From NCBI GenBank assembly GCA_945897865.1, contig CAMDHJ010000001.1, forward strand, positions 26,678 to 90,677: a stretch of DNA of 64,000 nucleotides, given 5' to 3'. Within the stretch, counting starts at the first letter, position 1; each line of letters starts with the position of its first letter. The position numbers and the translations under genes are program-made. Shown here piece by piece: positions 48,009 through 58,408 of the stretch. The DNA is from Tepidiphilus sp. J10. Its GTDB lineage: Bacteria; Pseudomonadota; Gammaproteobacteria; Burkholderiales; Thiobacillaceae. The notes beneath the pieces were generated by a model. That model was not told the DNA's origin and ran no database searches. It saw only the letters and a program-made list of their open reading frames with translations.

Positions 48009-51000
48009 TCACCCACGCGATTTTGCTGCTCTACGCTTTATTTCCTCATCATCCTGACCTTTTGCACCGGGCGCAGAGGTATTGCCAAAACCGATGACCT
48101 CGACCGAGATGAAACTGGGCTTGAAGTTGGCCAGTGCCTGTTTCATTTCCTGCGCTGCCTGCTCATTCTTTTGTGTACTTTCACCCAGTGATTTGGTCGC
48201 CTCCTGTGCGGTACTTGCGACATCGCTGACGCCGCTGATGGCACTAACTCCGGACAAGCCGGCATCCGAAATGGGCACCCCCGTCGAAACGCCGCCAGCC
48301 TGAATATTGTCGGCGCCGATCACCTGCACAGCGGCGAGGGTCACGTTGCCAGCGGAGGCAATACCCGCGTCGCCGGCGTTGATCGAGCCGCGTGGTGCGA
48401 ACAGATCCACATCGACCGAAGCAGGATCGATCGTCGGATCGGTCAGCAGTGCGCGGATACCACTGCCCGCGACCGCCACCACTTTTAGCTTCAAATTGCC
48501 GCTGTTATCGAACACAAGTTGCGGCGGTGGCGCCGAAACCGTGCTTTTTGCACCCCTGCCGGCATCGAGGTCGCCATCATTCGACCAGAGCAGGATGTCG
48601 CCACCGCGCAGCGTGAATACACGACTTTCGTTGACCGCGAAATCGCCCTTGATTCGATCATCCGCCGGTCCTCGGCCATCGACGATCGCCCGGATCGCAC
48701 CCAAATCAAATGCCATGATGCCAAGATCGGCTGGATCCTTGCTGATCCCCGACGAGGCGGTAGTCTGGCCAGCGTTGACCTTGCCACCCGGCACCAGAAT
48801 ATCGATACCACCGCCCGCCTCGGTATTGATCTGGCTGAATAGCAGGCTCAGATCGCCAGCCTGAGTATCCCCCGGGAAGAGCGACGCGACCGCAGCGAAA
48901 CCGCGCTGATAGGCTGCCTCGCGCTCATCACCGCCGAGCACTGCCGCGGCACGTCCCGATTCGCGCACCTCGTTGAACAGTGCGTCGAGCACCAGGACGC
49001 GGCGATTCAGATCGCTGTCTTCCTGCATCATTGCGAAAGCGGCTGCGGCCGTAAGGTTGCTATCGCCGGTCACTTTCTGGTAATACGCCAACATGCTCGC
49101 GACGTAGCCAGCCTCATTCGCTACCGACTTGGCCGGATCAAAATACGATGTGGTAAACCCCGCGTAATCGACACCGCCGCTCAAACCGGACATGACCCGC
49201 ACTGCCGCGCCCGCTGCGGACGTCAGATTGGTGTTACCCAGATCGCCATCGGTGACGATGCCATTGGAACTGCCCAGATCGATATGGCGGCCTGCGAACA
49301 CCTCCAGTGAACCGTCGCCACCGAGCGAAATTCCCGCCGCGTTACCGCTGACTTTGCCGGCGATATCGCGTGGCGTCGTGTAGCGGATGTCGCGACCGGC
49401 AACCACGCTGCTGGTTTCATCGAACAACGATTGGACATGCTGGCCGCGAATCTTCAGATTTTCGATATCACGTCCGGCATAGAGCATGAATCCGGTTGCC
49501 GACTCGATTTCACCCTTCAAAGAGGCGTTGCCGAGAATATCGCCGTTGAGCGCGACCATTGTCAGCGGGCTGCTATCCGCATCCGCCACGCCATTACCAA
49601 CCACTCCATCGCCTTGCCAGTGGATCGGCGAGCTCGCATGCAGCAGGTTCAGGGTTGCCAAGGCCGGACTACCATTCGCCACCGGATTTATCGGGCTCTT
49701 GAACAGCCCCGGATCGCTATCCAGTATGCGCAATTGATTGCCGACATCGAGCCTGGCCAATTCGATGCTGTCACGCGCCAGTAAATGCAAATGGCCATAA
49801 GGCGAGGGGAACAAGCTGATCGGATTCGCGATGAGGATGTCGCCCTGTGTGGCGACTACATTGAGACCGCTTGGATACGCGCTATTGATCGAATTCGTGT
49901 AGGCGCCAATATCGGGAGAACTGGCCAGCACGTTCCGGGCCGCCTCGAGGATATCTTTCTCGTTGTTGTGCAGCGTGACATCGCCGCCCCGGCTGAACAG
50001 ATCAAGGCCGGCCCGCTCGCCCAGCGTATAGAAATAGATTTTCTTATCGCTGGATAATTGCACGTTGTCCACCGGCAGCATGGTGGAATTCGCCACACTG
50101 CCAAGGTGAAGATCGCCACCTGCGGATACCGTCATCCGGGCATTGTCGGTCACCAGGAGGGTGTAGATCGGATTGTTCTTGGCAGCAATGCTGGCGTTGC
50201 TCGAGGTATCGCTCACTAATCGACCGGAGGCGATGTTGCCACCCGCCTGAAGGACACCCGCGCCGTTGCTGACATAGTAAAGTCCGCTCAGCACATCGCC
50301 ACCCGCGGTGACCCGCATGTCACCGCCACCGAGTATGCGCATGGCTGCTGCCTGGAAAGGCTGGCCGGCGGTGCCCGGCACCTGCCCGGTACTGGGCAGG
50401 GAGACCGAAAGATTTCGGATATCACCACCTGAGCTGACCGTGACATCGCCGCCACCGAGCGCGGCCACATCCTGCTTGAACTTGCTGAAATCGATCCCCC
50501 AGGCCAATTCCCTCGCCGTGCCCGAGTTGACTTTACGGCGCAACCAGCTGGCCACCAATTGTGGCGTTCCCGCGCCAATGATGTCCTCGCCGGCGGTCAG
50601 GCTGACGTCACCACCGCCCTCTGGAAAGCTGAGTCCGGCAAGGGTCGAATTGCTCACCTTGAGCACCCCTGTGGGCCACACCGAAGGTGCGCCGGCGGTG
50701 TAGATCACTCCGGAGGTAAAGCTGGTTTTGTCACAATTACTGCATGCCAGCTCGATATTGCGCCCTGCCGCTACCGCAATGTCACCCGTGCCGGTACGCA
50801 CCACCTTGTCGGCGCTGACGATCACATCGCCCTGGCCATGCCTGACATCGAGCGGGTTGGCGCTGGCGGAATCCGCGCCCGCCACAAGGCGATAAGACCA
50901 GGAATCGCCAGATTGCAATGTTCCATTGGTCGCCGCCGTGCTGAAGCCATCGCTCAAGCTGGCTTCAATCAGCAAGTCGCCGCTGGAGCGCAAGGTCAGA

Positions 51001-54000
51001 ATGCCGGGTTCAGTGTCATACCTTGCCGCGAGCAGGTTCCAGTCCTCGGCCAGTGTGAGATCGCCGCTGGCAACCGCTTCCACACCAGGACGCAGATGGA
51101 AGCTCGGATCTCCAGCCTTGCCCAGCGCCGACTCTATGGCGACGGCGTTGACCATGAATGTACTGCTGTCACTGTGGAAAGCCTCAAATTCCGCGCTGCC
51201 CAGGCTCGATATGGATGCGTAAACCTGGACAGCTTCCAGGACCACCTCACCCGCGCCGCTGATGCTGCTGTCAAGCGCCGTTACATTCACGTTGCCGCTG
51301 TTTCGCAGACTGCGCAGCAGCACGGCGCCAGCCTGCCCGTTGGCGCCCGCATCCACCGCAATCTTGCTGCCGGCGCGCAGATCGAGCATGCCGTTGCCGG
51401 CATACAGCTCAACCCGACCACCTCGCTTGTCGGCAGCCGTCGCGGCGGCATTCAGGTTGGCGCCGCTTTCCAGCAGCAAGCCATTGCCGGCAAACAAGCC
51501 GATATGCCCGCCCCGGTCACCACTGGCATCAATTGTTCCGGCGATGCTGATCTTTCCGGCGTCCACGCTCAGGCGGTAGTCGCTTGCCTTGATTGCGAAA
51601 TCCCTCTTTTCTGTGGCAGGAATCGTCACATCGCCACCGCGCACGCGCAGCTGCTGCGTCGCGTCAAAACCGCCGGCGATCAGCTTGCGATTCAACGCCT
51701 GATAATCGGGCAGCGCGGCAACATCAAGCCTGAAATTGCCGCCACTGACTGTCTCACCGCCCGCCACCGCGACAGCGTTACCGAACAAGGTGGCATCGGC
51801 GATGTTCACCGAACCATTCGCCGCCGCCAATTCCAATGTGCCGGCATTGCCACCAACCACACCCGACACATCCAGCCTTGCACCCGCCGCGATAGCGATA
51901 TCACCTGCCACGGACTCGACACCAATCGTGCCGCCTGGCGCATAAGTTTTGGCGACCAGACCCTGGTCGGGGCGGCTGAAATCAACCAGCCGGCCGGAGA
52001 CATCGATCATCCCGGTGACGCTTGCATCGCCAGTTCCGGCATGCAGCATGACCACGCCAGCCGGCAACTCGATGACTCCCTGATGGCTCAGCGATGCACC
52101 GGCAAAGCGCCATTTCGCGCCAAGATCACTGACCGCAGCCAGCACCGCCGCATTGGCTGGACGCGTCAACGACTCGATATTCAGGTCGCCGCTTGCACTC
52201 AAGCTCTGGTTCGACTTGGCTTTTCCGGTAATGCGCGCAGTCTTCAGCGTGACACCGCCGCTGAAAGAACTGGCGCCGGTGCTGACGCCGACAATCTCAT
52301 CCTCAGCTGTAGCCGCAATGCTGGCAAAACCGGACACCGACTTGTCTCCTTCACCAACCACCAGTCGTTTGCTGTTCAGAGCCAGATGGCCGGCGCCGCT
52401 GCCGGCTGCCGCGACCAGCACGGCATCGGGATTCGCCAGCGTGATTTCGGCCGCATTCACGCTAACCGTGTCCGTCGCCGCGCCATGGCCTTGCAGGTTG
52501 GCGCTGGCAAAAGTCAGCGACTCGATGTTTGGCGCGCCGGCGCTATCGAGTTCGCCCAAAGTCAGGCTGCCGTAGAAATCAATGCTGGAATACGACTTGA
52601 GTTCGATGGCGCTGGCTGCGGCGAACAAGCCCAGGTCGCCGCCTTCGAACACCAGTCCCTCGGTGCCGACAGGTACCTCGCCAAAGCTGATCCGGCTGGC
52701 ACCCAGAGTCAGGCCGGCAGTTGCCCCGGTGAACTCGATTGCACCGGCAAAACGGTTCTCCAGCGTGGCATCGAGCACAATTCCGCCACCGCTCCTGAGC
52801 GTGGTGTTGGCCTCCACCACCAGATTGCCACGAGTACGCTCGACATCGACCCGGCTGAAAGCCGGAGACCTGCCGGATACCGCCAGAAATGCACCATCCC
52901 CGGATATTTCCAGCGCCAGACCCGCATCGCTCGGTGCGCCGCTGGCTTCGATCACCGAATTACTGCGGACCAGGATCTCGTCGCGCGCGGCGACCAGAAC
53001 TTCCGGCGCGGTGAACACATTCGCCGCGTCATTGCCGATCACGACATGCGTCGTGGTGTCCGTTTCGATGTGTTGACTGCCGTCCACGTCCAGGCGTTTG
53101 CCGCCGAGCAGGAGGCTTTCTGCGTTGAGGCGGTTCAATACATCGGTGGTCAGTACCACATGACCGGCCAGACTACCGCCGGGCGCGAGCACTGCCAACT
53201 TGGGCGCGATGAGATCGACTTCCGCGCCGCGACTGCCGACGGCATGCTCGGTCACCAGATCGCCCGCGAGCAACATATCGACCCGTGCCGTCACCGCCAG
53301 TCGGCCGGCATCTTCAGGCAGACGTGGCACCGAAACGCTGGTATCGGCCGCCGCGGCGGTGAAAAAGTCGTTCGCGAAGCTGTGGCGATATTCCGAGAAT
53401 TGCTTTGCCTGCTCGTGGTTGTAAACCGCGAATCCACTCCAGCGGGCATCCTTCACCCCGCTCAAGAGATTGGTGCGATAGCCGGATGAAACCGGCGTGC
53501 CATCGCTCAGAGCCTGCCCTTGGCTGCTCGCCAGATCGGTAAATCCGGCTTTCGTCTCGATCAGGAAAGCACCCGGCAACAGTGCGTAGTGCGCCGGCAG
53601 CAGCTGATAGTAACCAGCCGCCAGGCCAGCCCCGCCTTCCAGATAAACCGCCTCGCCTGCCGCAATATCGTATCCCTGGCCAAACACCGTATCCCGCGGC
53701 GCGGCGTTCTCGCCCAACCAGGGCAGGATCGCGAAGCGGGTCGGTGTCTTGTTGCCGGCGGCAAGTTGCGCAGCGGCAGAAAGCTGGTCACTCGAACCGC
53801 CCGGGCCGGGGATGAACTCATAGGCATAAGCATCGCCGCCGCCAGAGATATCCAGTGTCGCCCCGGCATCGATCGCGACCGTGTCAGCCGAGATATCGAC
53901 CAGCTTGGCCAGATCTTCCGCTTGCACCAGTTTGAAATTGCCCGGGCTGAATTCATATACCCAGTCGATGCCGTTTTCCGTGTAGCCAAAGGGAATGATC

Positions 54001-57000
54001 GCGCCTTCGGCGGAAGTCGACAGCAGGCTGCCGGTAGCCAGATGCACCTTGCCATCGGCGGTGCTGGACTCCAGGTTGAGGCGACCTAATGGCGCCTTCA
54101 AGGCCGCGCCGTTCAGCACCTCGATGCTGGCCGCGCGCAAGGTCAAATCACCGCCGGCGGAGAGAATCGGCGCCGCTGCCCGGGCGCCGGGCGCCACCGT
54201 GATCATGCCATCGACGGCTTGGCTTTCCAGCTCAAATTGGGTGAATGTGGCGGGATAGACTTGCGCAGCGTTCAGCGTCAGATTCTTGGCAACCGCAAAG
54301 CGGCCATACAGTTCCTGCAACGGCGCCAGTGCGCCGGACTCGGTGAGGTAAGTCCGATTGGCATAGAACAAACCCTGGGCGCGGATATCCCCGGCACTGT
54401 CCAGCGTGACGCTATCGGCATTCCGCACGGCAACCATGCCGCTCAGGTCGATCAGGCCGGCAGAAAGCGTCAGACCACCGTTACCCCCACTTGCCTCCGG
54501 CATCTTGATCACGTTGAGCGGCTGGCCTTCCGCCTTGTTGCTGTTGCTTTCAGACATGCCGCTATCGCTATTGCGCAGCGCCAGATAATCCGCATTGAGA
54601 ACAACCTGATGACCGCCGGTATCCAGCAGCGGCGCATCAAGCGTGAGCGAGCTCAGTGAAAACTGGGTTTCACGGGTGAGATCAATCGTGTTTTCGAAGC
54701 GGATCTTGCCCAGGCTGAGTTGTTGCGCCCCCTCTTCCCCGTGCAGGAAATTCCCCGCGCGCAGGCTCAGTTGTTCGATACCACTGCCACGCAAGCTGCG
54801 CAGATTGAAAAGACCGACACCCTGATCGGCTGCGGCAAGTTCATCTCCCGGCGCCGTCAAGTCCGATGGCGCGCTCGCCGTGGCACTATCCAGCACCGAG
54901 ATCACCCGTTCGTTTGTCGGATAAAACGAACCCACACCCTGGTTGGGCGAGGTCATCGCCATGGTTAACGAACCACCGCGCGCCCCTGTGCCACCGCCTT
55001 GGGCTTTGATCTGTCCATCCAGGAACAAACCCAGGCTCGCGCTCAGGCTCAGGCTGCCGCCGTGGCTGTAGACCGAGCGCGTATCAATACCGCCGGCAGC
55101 AGTCAAATCCAGAACCGCCTGGGTGCCGGAGATATCCAGTAGCGAACCGCTCTTCGCGACAATGAAGCCAAGATCGCTGCTCAGCGTGATTTTCCCGCCG
55201 TTCAGCACATCGCCCTGGCGCAAACCGTCGGCGCGGGGCTTGGTCACGTAAACGCCCGCAGTGCTCAGGCTGGACGTGCTGCCCAGCCAGATACCCAGGT
55301 CGGCGACCAACGCATTGACCAGTGGATTCTTGTTCAGAACCAGACTGATGCTGCCGGCGGGCGCATACAGATCGCCGTCGATCACCATCGGGTTCGCACT
55401 GTTGCTGGTCAGGTTGATCGTCCCCCCTGCATCGGTGCGGATGCTGGCGCCGGCGCCAATCAAGAATTCGCTGCCAGGAATGGCCGAATCCTGGTTAAAG
55501 GTGAGACTGGCTGCCTTGCGCAGCAGCGGGTCCGATGCGGGTGTCGCAAGGCCGGAAAGGCTGGCGGCGGAAGGCGAAAAATAGCTGCCTGCCGACAATT
55601 CCAGGTAGGGCGACAGCACATTGACCTGAGCACCAGGCTCCACACGTAGACTCTGCTGGGAGATTGAATAGCTGCCGAAACCCAGTTCGCTGAACAGCGC
55701 GGTTGGCAGAATCATCTGGTCAGACGCATAGTCAGCCAGGTGCGAGTAAGTCAGCGCCAAGCCGTCGTCATGGTGGGCGAGTTCTCCTGTCTGGACCGAC
55801 ATTGAGCCCTGAGTGCCGAAACTCAATTTACCGCCCGTACCCGGGCTGATCGCATCGATCACGGCACCGAGCAACAGCGTGCCATTTTGTTTCAGCGTCA
55901 GATTGCCGCCATTCCCCTTCACCAGCTTGCCGCCGCTGGAATACCAGGCGCCCCCCGCCAGTGCCAGACCGGCCGGGTCCAGCGCGCCATCGACCAGTTC
56001 GCCCAGGATCAGATTGCCCGCGCTTTGCAGCGTGATATCTCCGGCATTGACCAGCGTCACACCGCTGTTGGAACCGGCAATGTCCGGCCGATCATTGATC
56101 CACAGGCCGCTGGTGGAAAGCCGGCTGCCCGGCCGCAGCAACAGGTCGGGTGAAGCCTCGTTCTTCACCAGCACCGTGTTCAGGTTGATGTCGCCCGCCG
56201 GCACGCTGATTGCAGCGGTCACATCGACGCTGCGGCCGGTTAGATTGATCGAACCCCCCGCCGCCAGATTCAGGTCGGCCGCCACGTTGATCGTGCCATG
56301 GCGGGTCAGCGAAATGCGGCTGAAGCCGCCGCGAGTGATGAAATCCGTATCCAGTCCCAGTGCGCCATGGACCGGGTCGGCCGCGCCGATGCCGGCGTCA
56401 TGATCTATCGCGCTGAACAGCACGTCATGGCTGTTGTCGCCATCCAGCAGGTTGCCGATATTGCCATTCACGCTGTCGGCGAAATCCTCCAGCACCAGTA
56501 GCCCGCCCGCCGGCGGGGTGTCGCGCTGATAGGGACCGATCTCGACCTGACCCTGCAGGTTGCCGTCGAGGACCAGACCGTGCCCCTTGACTTCGATGCT
56601 GCCGGCGTCATGACCTTCGGTGAAGCCCGCGACAAACTGCGGCTGACCGTCGATCACCGCCTCATAGATGCGATCTGCCGGTGCCGTGGTGATGTCATAC
56701 AGTTTGCCGCCAGACACCAGCTGAGTCAGGCTCAGCGCACCCTCCAGATAGCGAATGCTGCCGCCGGAGACATCGATCGTGGCGCCCTTGGCAACCACTA
56801 CATCGCCCGCCGATTTCAGTTTCACCGTACCGCCGCGCAGGGTTTTTTCACCCACTGTTTTGGTCAGGCCGGCAATATAGTTCGAGACATTGGCAACCAG
56901 CGCGCCCTTGCTTGCATCGACGGTGACCGTCTTGCCCTTCAGCACACCATCTCGCTGGAAAGGCAGATCCTTCAATTCATCACTGCGCAAATCAACCGTC

Positions 57001-58355
57001 AACTGCCGGGTTGCCATGGCCAGTTCGATATCCGCGCCGGAGACGTCGATCACGCTGTCGGCGGTTAGATAGATTCTGGCCGCCGTGTCGCGCGTGGTGG
57101 TGTTGAAGCCGGTATCGAGAAATCCGTTGACATCCTGTGTCACCGCCGACAGCGCCACCGTGCCGCCGGCTGCCGCAATGCGTCCGGCATGATGAATACT
57201 TTGGCCGACTACATCGATGCGTGAGCCGACAAAGTTCTCGTTTTCAGCTTCCGTTACATCGCTGTCCAGCTCTGGCAGCACTTCTGTCACGCTGTTCTCG
57301 CCCAGTTTGACCGTACCGGCCCGGGTCGCCGCATAGTCGGCCGCAGTGATGTTGGCGCCGCTGCTTGGAGTGCGCGGCGTATCGCGCGCCAGCAGGCGAA
57401 TCGTGCCGTTGCCGGTTGCCCTGGCGCTGGTTGTGGCCGTAATGCGGCCATCCTGATTCACCGCCAAACCGATCAGCGTGACGTTGCCGCGTTCGCTGGC
57501 AATCACGCCGCTGCCCTGGTTGCTCACCGTACCGCCTTCGCCCACTTCCACCAGCAGGCCGCGCAGCGCCGGGTCGTCGCTCTGTTTCAAGAACACTTTC
57601 TTGCCGGCGCCCAGAATCACCTGGCCATCCGGCGTCGCAATACGTCCGGCGTTGTTCACCGTCGGCGCATACAACTGCACCCGGCCGCCTTCGGTGGTCT
57701 CGATCAGCGCTCCCAGCTCAATTTCGATGTTGCCGGTGCTGCCATCCGCAAATGCCGAAAGAGCGGCGTTGGGCTCAACGTTTTTGCTCAAGCTTCCCTG
57801 GGAAGGGGAAAGCAGGCCGTTCTGGAAAATCGAGTCGGTGATGTTCAGGCTGGAGGCAATCAGTCCGCCCACATTGACCTGCGCGCCGTTGGCAAACACG
57901 ATGCCCTGCTGATTGATCAGATAAACCTGACCATTCGCCTTGAGTGCACCGGCGATCACGCTGGGATCGGCTTGCCAGATGCGGTTCAGGCTGGCTGCGT
58001 CCGCACCCGGCTGCTTGAACTCCAGGCTGTGGCCTTGGCCGATGTTGAAGCTCTGCCAGTTGAGAATGGCCTTGTTGCTGGTTTGCGTCACCACGCCCTG
58101 GGCGCCGTTGACGGCATAACTCGCCGCACCGCTGGTGACGAAAGCGGTCGGGTTGGGGTTGACACCGCAAGCGCCACCGCCGCAGGGGTTTGGCAGTTCC
58201 GCCATGGTTGGAAGGGCAGCGAATAACAGGCTCAGGGCGAGCGCGGCACGCGGCACGTGGCCGCCATCTTTACCCTGCGAACTGACCACTTCACTCGTCG
58301 GCACGTACATGCCCGACTTCTTGCTGAAAACCAACCGGAATCTGTTTGCATTCAT
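48009..58355 (-). CDS. Two-partner secretion exoprotein (TpsA), filamentous haemagglutinin N-terminal domain, 3448 aa
   Basis: ESPR-type extended signal (MNANRFRLVFSKKSGMYVPTSEVV), TPS domain with NWQSFNIGQGHSLEFKQPGADAASLNRI and GQVYLINQQGIVFANGAQVNVGGLIASSL. Confidence 0.95.
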   Translation of the reverse strand: MNANRFRLVFSKKSGMYVPTSEVVSSQGKDGGHVPRAALALSLLFAALPTMAELPNPCGGGACGVNPNPTAFVTSGAASYAVNGAQGVVTQTSNKAILNWQSFNIGQGHSLEFKQPGADAASLNRIWQADPSVIAGALKANGQVYLINQQGIVFANGAQVNVGGLIASSLNITDSIFQNGLLSPSQGSLSKNVEPNAALSAFADGSTGNIEIELGALIETTEGGRVQLYAPTVNNAGRIATPDGQVILGAGKKVFLKQSDDPALRGLLVEVGEGGTVSNQGSGVIASERGNVTLIGLAVNQDGRITATTSARATGNGTIRLLARDTPRTPSSGANITAADYAATRAGTVKLGENSVTEVLPELDSDVTEAENENFVGSRIDVVGQSIHHAGRIAAAGGTVALSAVTQDVNGFLDTGFNTTTRDTAARIYLTADSVIDVSGADIELAMATRQLTVDLRSDELKDLPFQRDGVLKGKTVTVDASKGALVANVSNYIAGLTKTVGEKTLRGGTVKLKSAGDVVVAKGATIDVSGGSIRYLEGALSLTQLVSGGKLYDITTAPADRIYEAVIDGQPQFVAGFTEGHDAGSIEVKGHGLVLDGNLQGQVEIGPYQRDTPPAGGLLVLEDFADSVNGNIGNLLDGDNSHDVLFSAIDHDAGIGAADPVHGALGLDTDFITRGGFSRISLTRHGTINVAADLNLAAGGSINLTGRSVDVTAAISVPAGDINLNTVLVKNEASPDLLLRPGSRLSTSGLWINDRPDIAGSNSGVTLVNAGDITLQSAGNLILGELVDGALDPAGLALAGGAWYSSGGKLVKGNGGNLTLKQNGTLLLGAVIDAISPGTGGKLSFGTQGSMSVQTGELAHHDDGLALTYSHLADYASDQMILPTALFSELGFGSYSISQQSLRVEPGAQVNVLSPYLELSAGSYFSPSAASLSGLATPASDPLLRKAASLTFNQDSAIPGSEFLIGAGASIRTDAGGTINLTSNSANPMVIDGDLYAPAGSISLVLNKNPLVNALVADLGIWLGSTSSLSTAGVYVTKPRADGLRQGDVLNGGKITLSSDLGFIVAKSGSLLDISGTQAVLDLTAAGGIDTRSVYSHGGSLSLSASLGLFLDGQIKAQGGGTGARGGSLTMAMTSPNQGVGSFYPTNERVISVLDSATASAPSDLTAPGDELAAADQGVGLFNLRSLRGSGIEQLSLRAGNFLHGEEGAQQLSLGKIRFENTIDLTRETQFSLSSLTLDAPLLDTGGHQVVLNADYLALRNSDSGMSESNSNKAEGQPLNVIKMPEASGGNGGLTLSAGLIDLSGMVAVRNADSVTLDSAGDIRAQGLFYANRTYLTESGALAPLQELYGRFAVAKNLTLNAAQVYPATFTQFELESQAVDGMITVAPGARAAAPILSAGGDLTLRAASIEVLNGAALKAPLGRLNLESSTADGKVHLATGSLLSTSAEGAIIPFGYTENGIDWVYEFSPGNFKLVQAEDLAKLVDISADTVAIDAGATLDISGGGDAYAYEFIPGPGGSSDQLSAAAQLAAGNKTPTRFAILPWLGENAAPRDTVFGQGYDIAAGEAVYLEGGAGLAAGYYQLLPAHYALLPGAFLIETKAGFTDLASSQGQALSDGTPVSSGYRTNLLSGVKDARWSGFAVYNHEQAKQFSEYRHSFANDFFTAAAADTSVSVPRLPEDAGRLAVTARVDMLLAGDLVTEHAVGSRGAEVDLIAPKLAVLAPGGSLAGHVVLTTDVLNRLNAESLLLGGKRLDVDGSQHIETDTTTHVVIGNDAANVFTAPEVLVAARDEILVRSNSVIEASGAPSDAGLALEISGDGAFLAVSGRSPAFSRVDVERTRGNLVVEANTTLRSGGGIVLDATLENRFAGAIEFTGATAGLTLGASRISFGEVPVGTEGLVFEGGDLGLFAAASAIELKSYSSIDFYGSLTLGELDSAGAPNIESLTFASANLQGHGAATDTVSVNAAEITLANPDAVLVAAAGSGAGHLALNSKRLVVGEGDKSVSGFASIAATAEDEIVGVSTGASSFSGGVTLKTARITGKAKSNQSLSASGDLNIESLTRPANAAVLAAVSDLGAKWRFAGASLSHQGVIELPAGVVMLHAGTGDASVTGMIDVSGRLVDFSRPDQGLVAKTYAPGGTIGVESVAGDIAIAAGARLDVSGVVGGNAGTLELAAANGSVNIADATLFGNAVAVAGGETVSGGNFRLDVAALPDYQALNRKLIAGGFDATQQLRVRGGDVTIPATEKRDFAIKASDYRLSVDAGKISIAGTIDASGDRGGHIGLFAGNGLLLESGANLNAAATAADKRGGRVELYAGNGMLDLRAGSKIAVDAGANGQAGAVLLRSLRNSGNVNVTALDSSISGAGEVVLEAVQVYASISSLGSAEFEAFHSDSSTFMVNAVAIESALGKAGDPSFHLRPGVEAVASGDLTLAEDWNLLAARYDTEPGILTLRSSGDLLIEASLSDGFSTAATNGTLQSGDSWSYRLVAGADSASANPLDVRHGQGDVIVSADKVVRTGTGDIAVAAGRNIELACSNCDKTSFTSGVIYTAGAPSVWPTGVLKVSNSTLAGLSFPEGGGDVSLTAGEDIIGAGTPQLVASWLRRKVNSGTARELAWGIDFSKFKQDVAALGGGDVTVSSGGDIRNLSVSLPSTGQVPGTAGQPFQAAAMRILGGGDMRVTAGGDVLSGLYYVSNGAGVLQAGGNIASGRLVSDTSSNASIAAKNNPIYTLLVTDNARMTVSAGGDLHLGSVANSTMLPVDNVQLSSDKKIYFYTLGERAGLDLFSRGGDVTLHNNEKDILEAARNVLASSPDIGAYTNSINSAYPSGLNVVATQGDILIANPISLFPSPYGHLHLLARDSIELARLDVGNQLRILDSDPGLFKSPINPVANGSPALATLNLLHASSPIHWQGDGVVGNGVADADSSPLTMVALNGDILGNASLKGEIESATGFMLYAGRDIENLKIRGQHVQSLFDETSSVVAGRDIRYTTPRDIAGKVSGNAAGISLGGDGSLEVFAGRHIDLGSSNGIVTDGDLGNTNLTSAAGAAVRVMSGLSGGVDYAGFTTSYFDPAKSVANEAGYVASMLAYYQKVTGDSNLTAAAAFAMMQEDSDLNRRVLVLDALFNEVRESGRAAAVLGGDEREAAYQRGFAAVASLFPGDTQAGDLSLLFSQINTEAGGGIDILVPGGKVNAGQTTASSGISKDPADLGIMAFDLGAIRAIVDGRGPADDRIKGDFAVNESRVFTLRGGDILLWSNDGDLDAGRGAKSTVSAPPPQLVFDNSGNLKLKVVAVAGSGIRALLTDPTIDPASVDVDLFAPRGSINAGDAGIASAGNVTLAAVQVIGADNIQAGGVSTGVPISDAGLSGVSAISGVSDVASTAQEATKSLGESTQKNEQAAQEMKQALANFKPSFISVEVIGFGNTSAPGAKGQDDEEIKRRAAKSRG

Positions 58356-58408
58356 GGTCTTACCCCTTCAACAGCTTAATATCTTCGCTTTGCCAGCAGC
58401 CGACCGCA

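Noticed and set aside
50559-53489. 976-aa plus-strand ORF antisense to the TpsA gene
   Set aside because: Shadow ORF opposite a clear TPS exoprotein; composition is rich in H/Q/R/A with no recognisable domain and no sensible start context.
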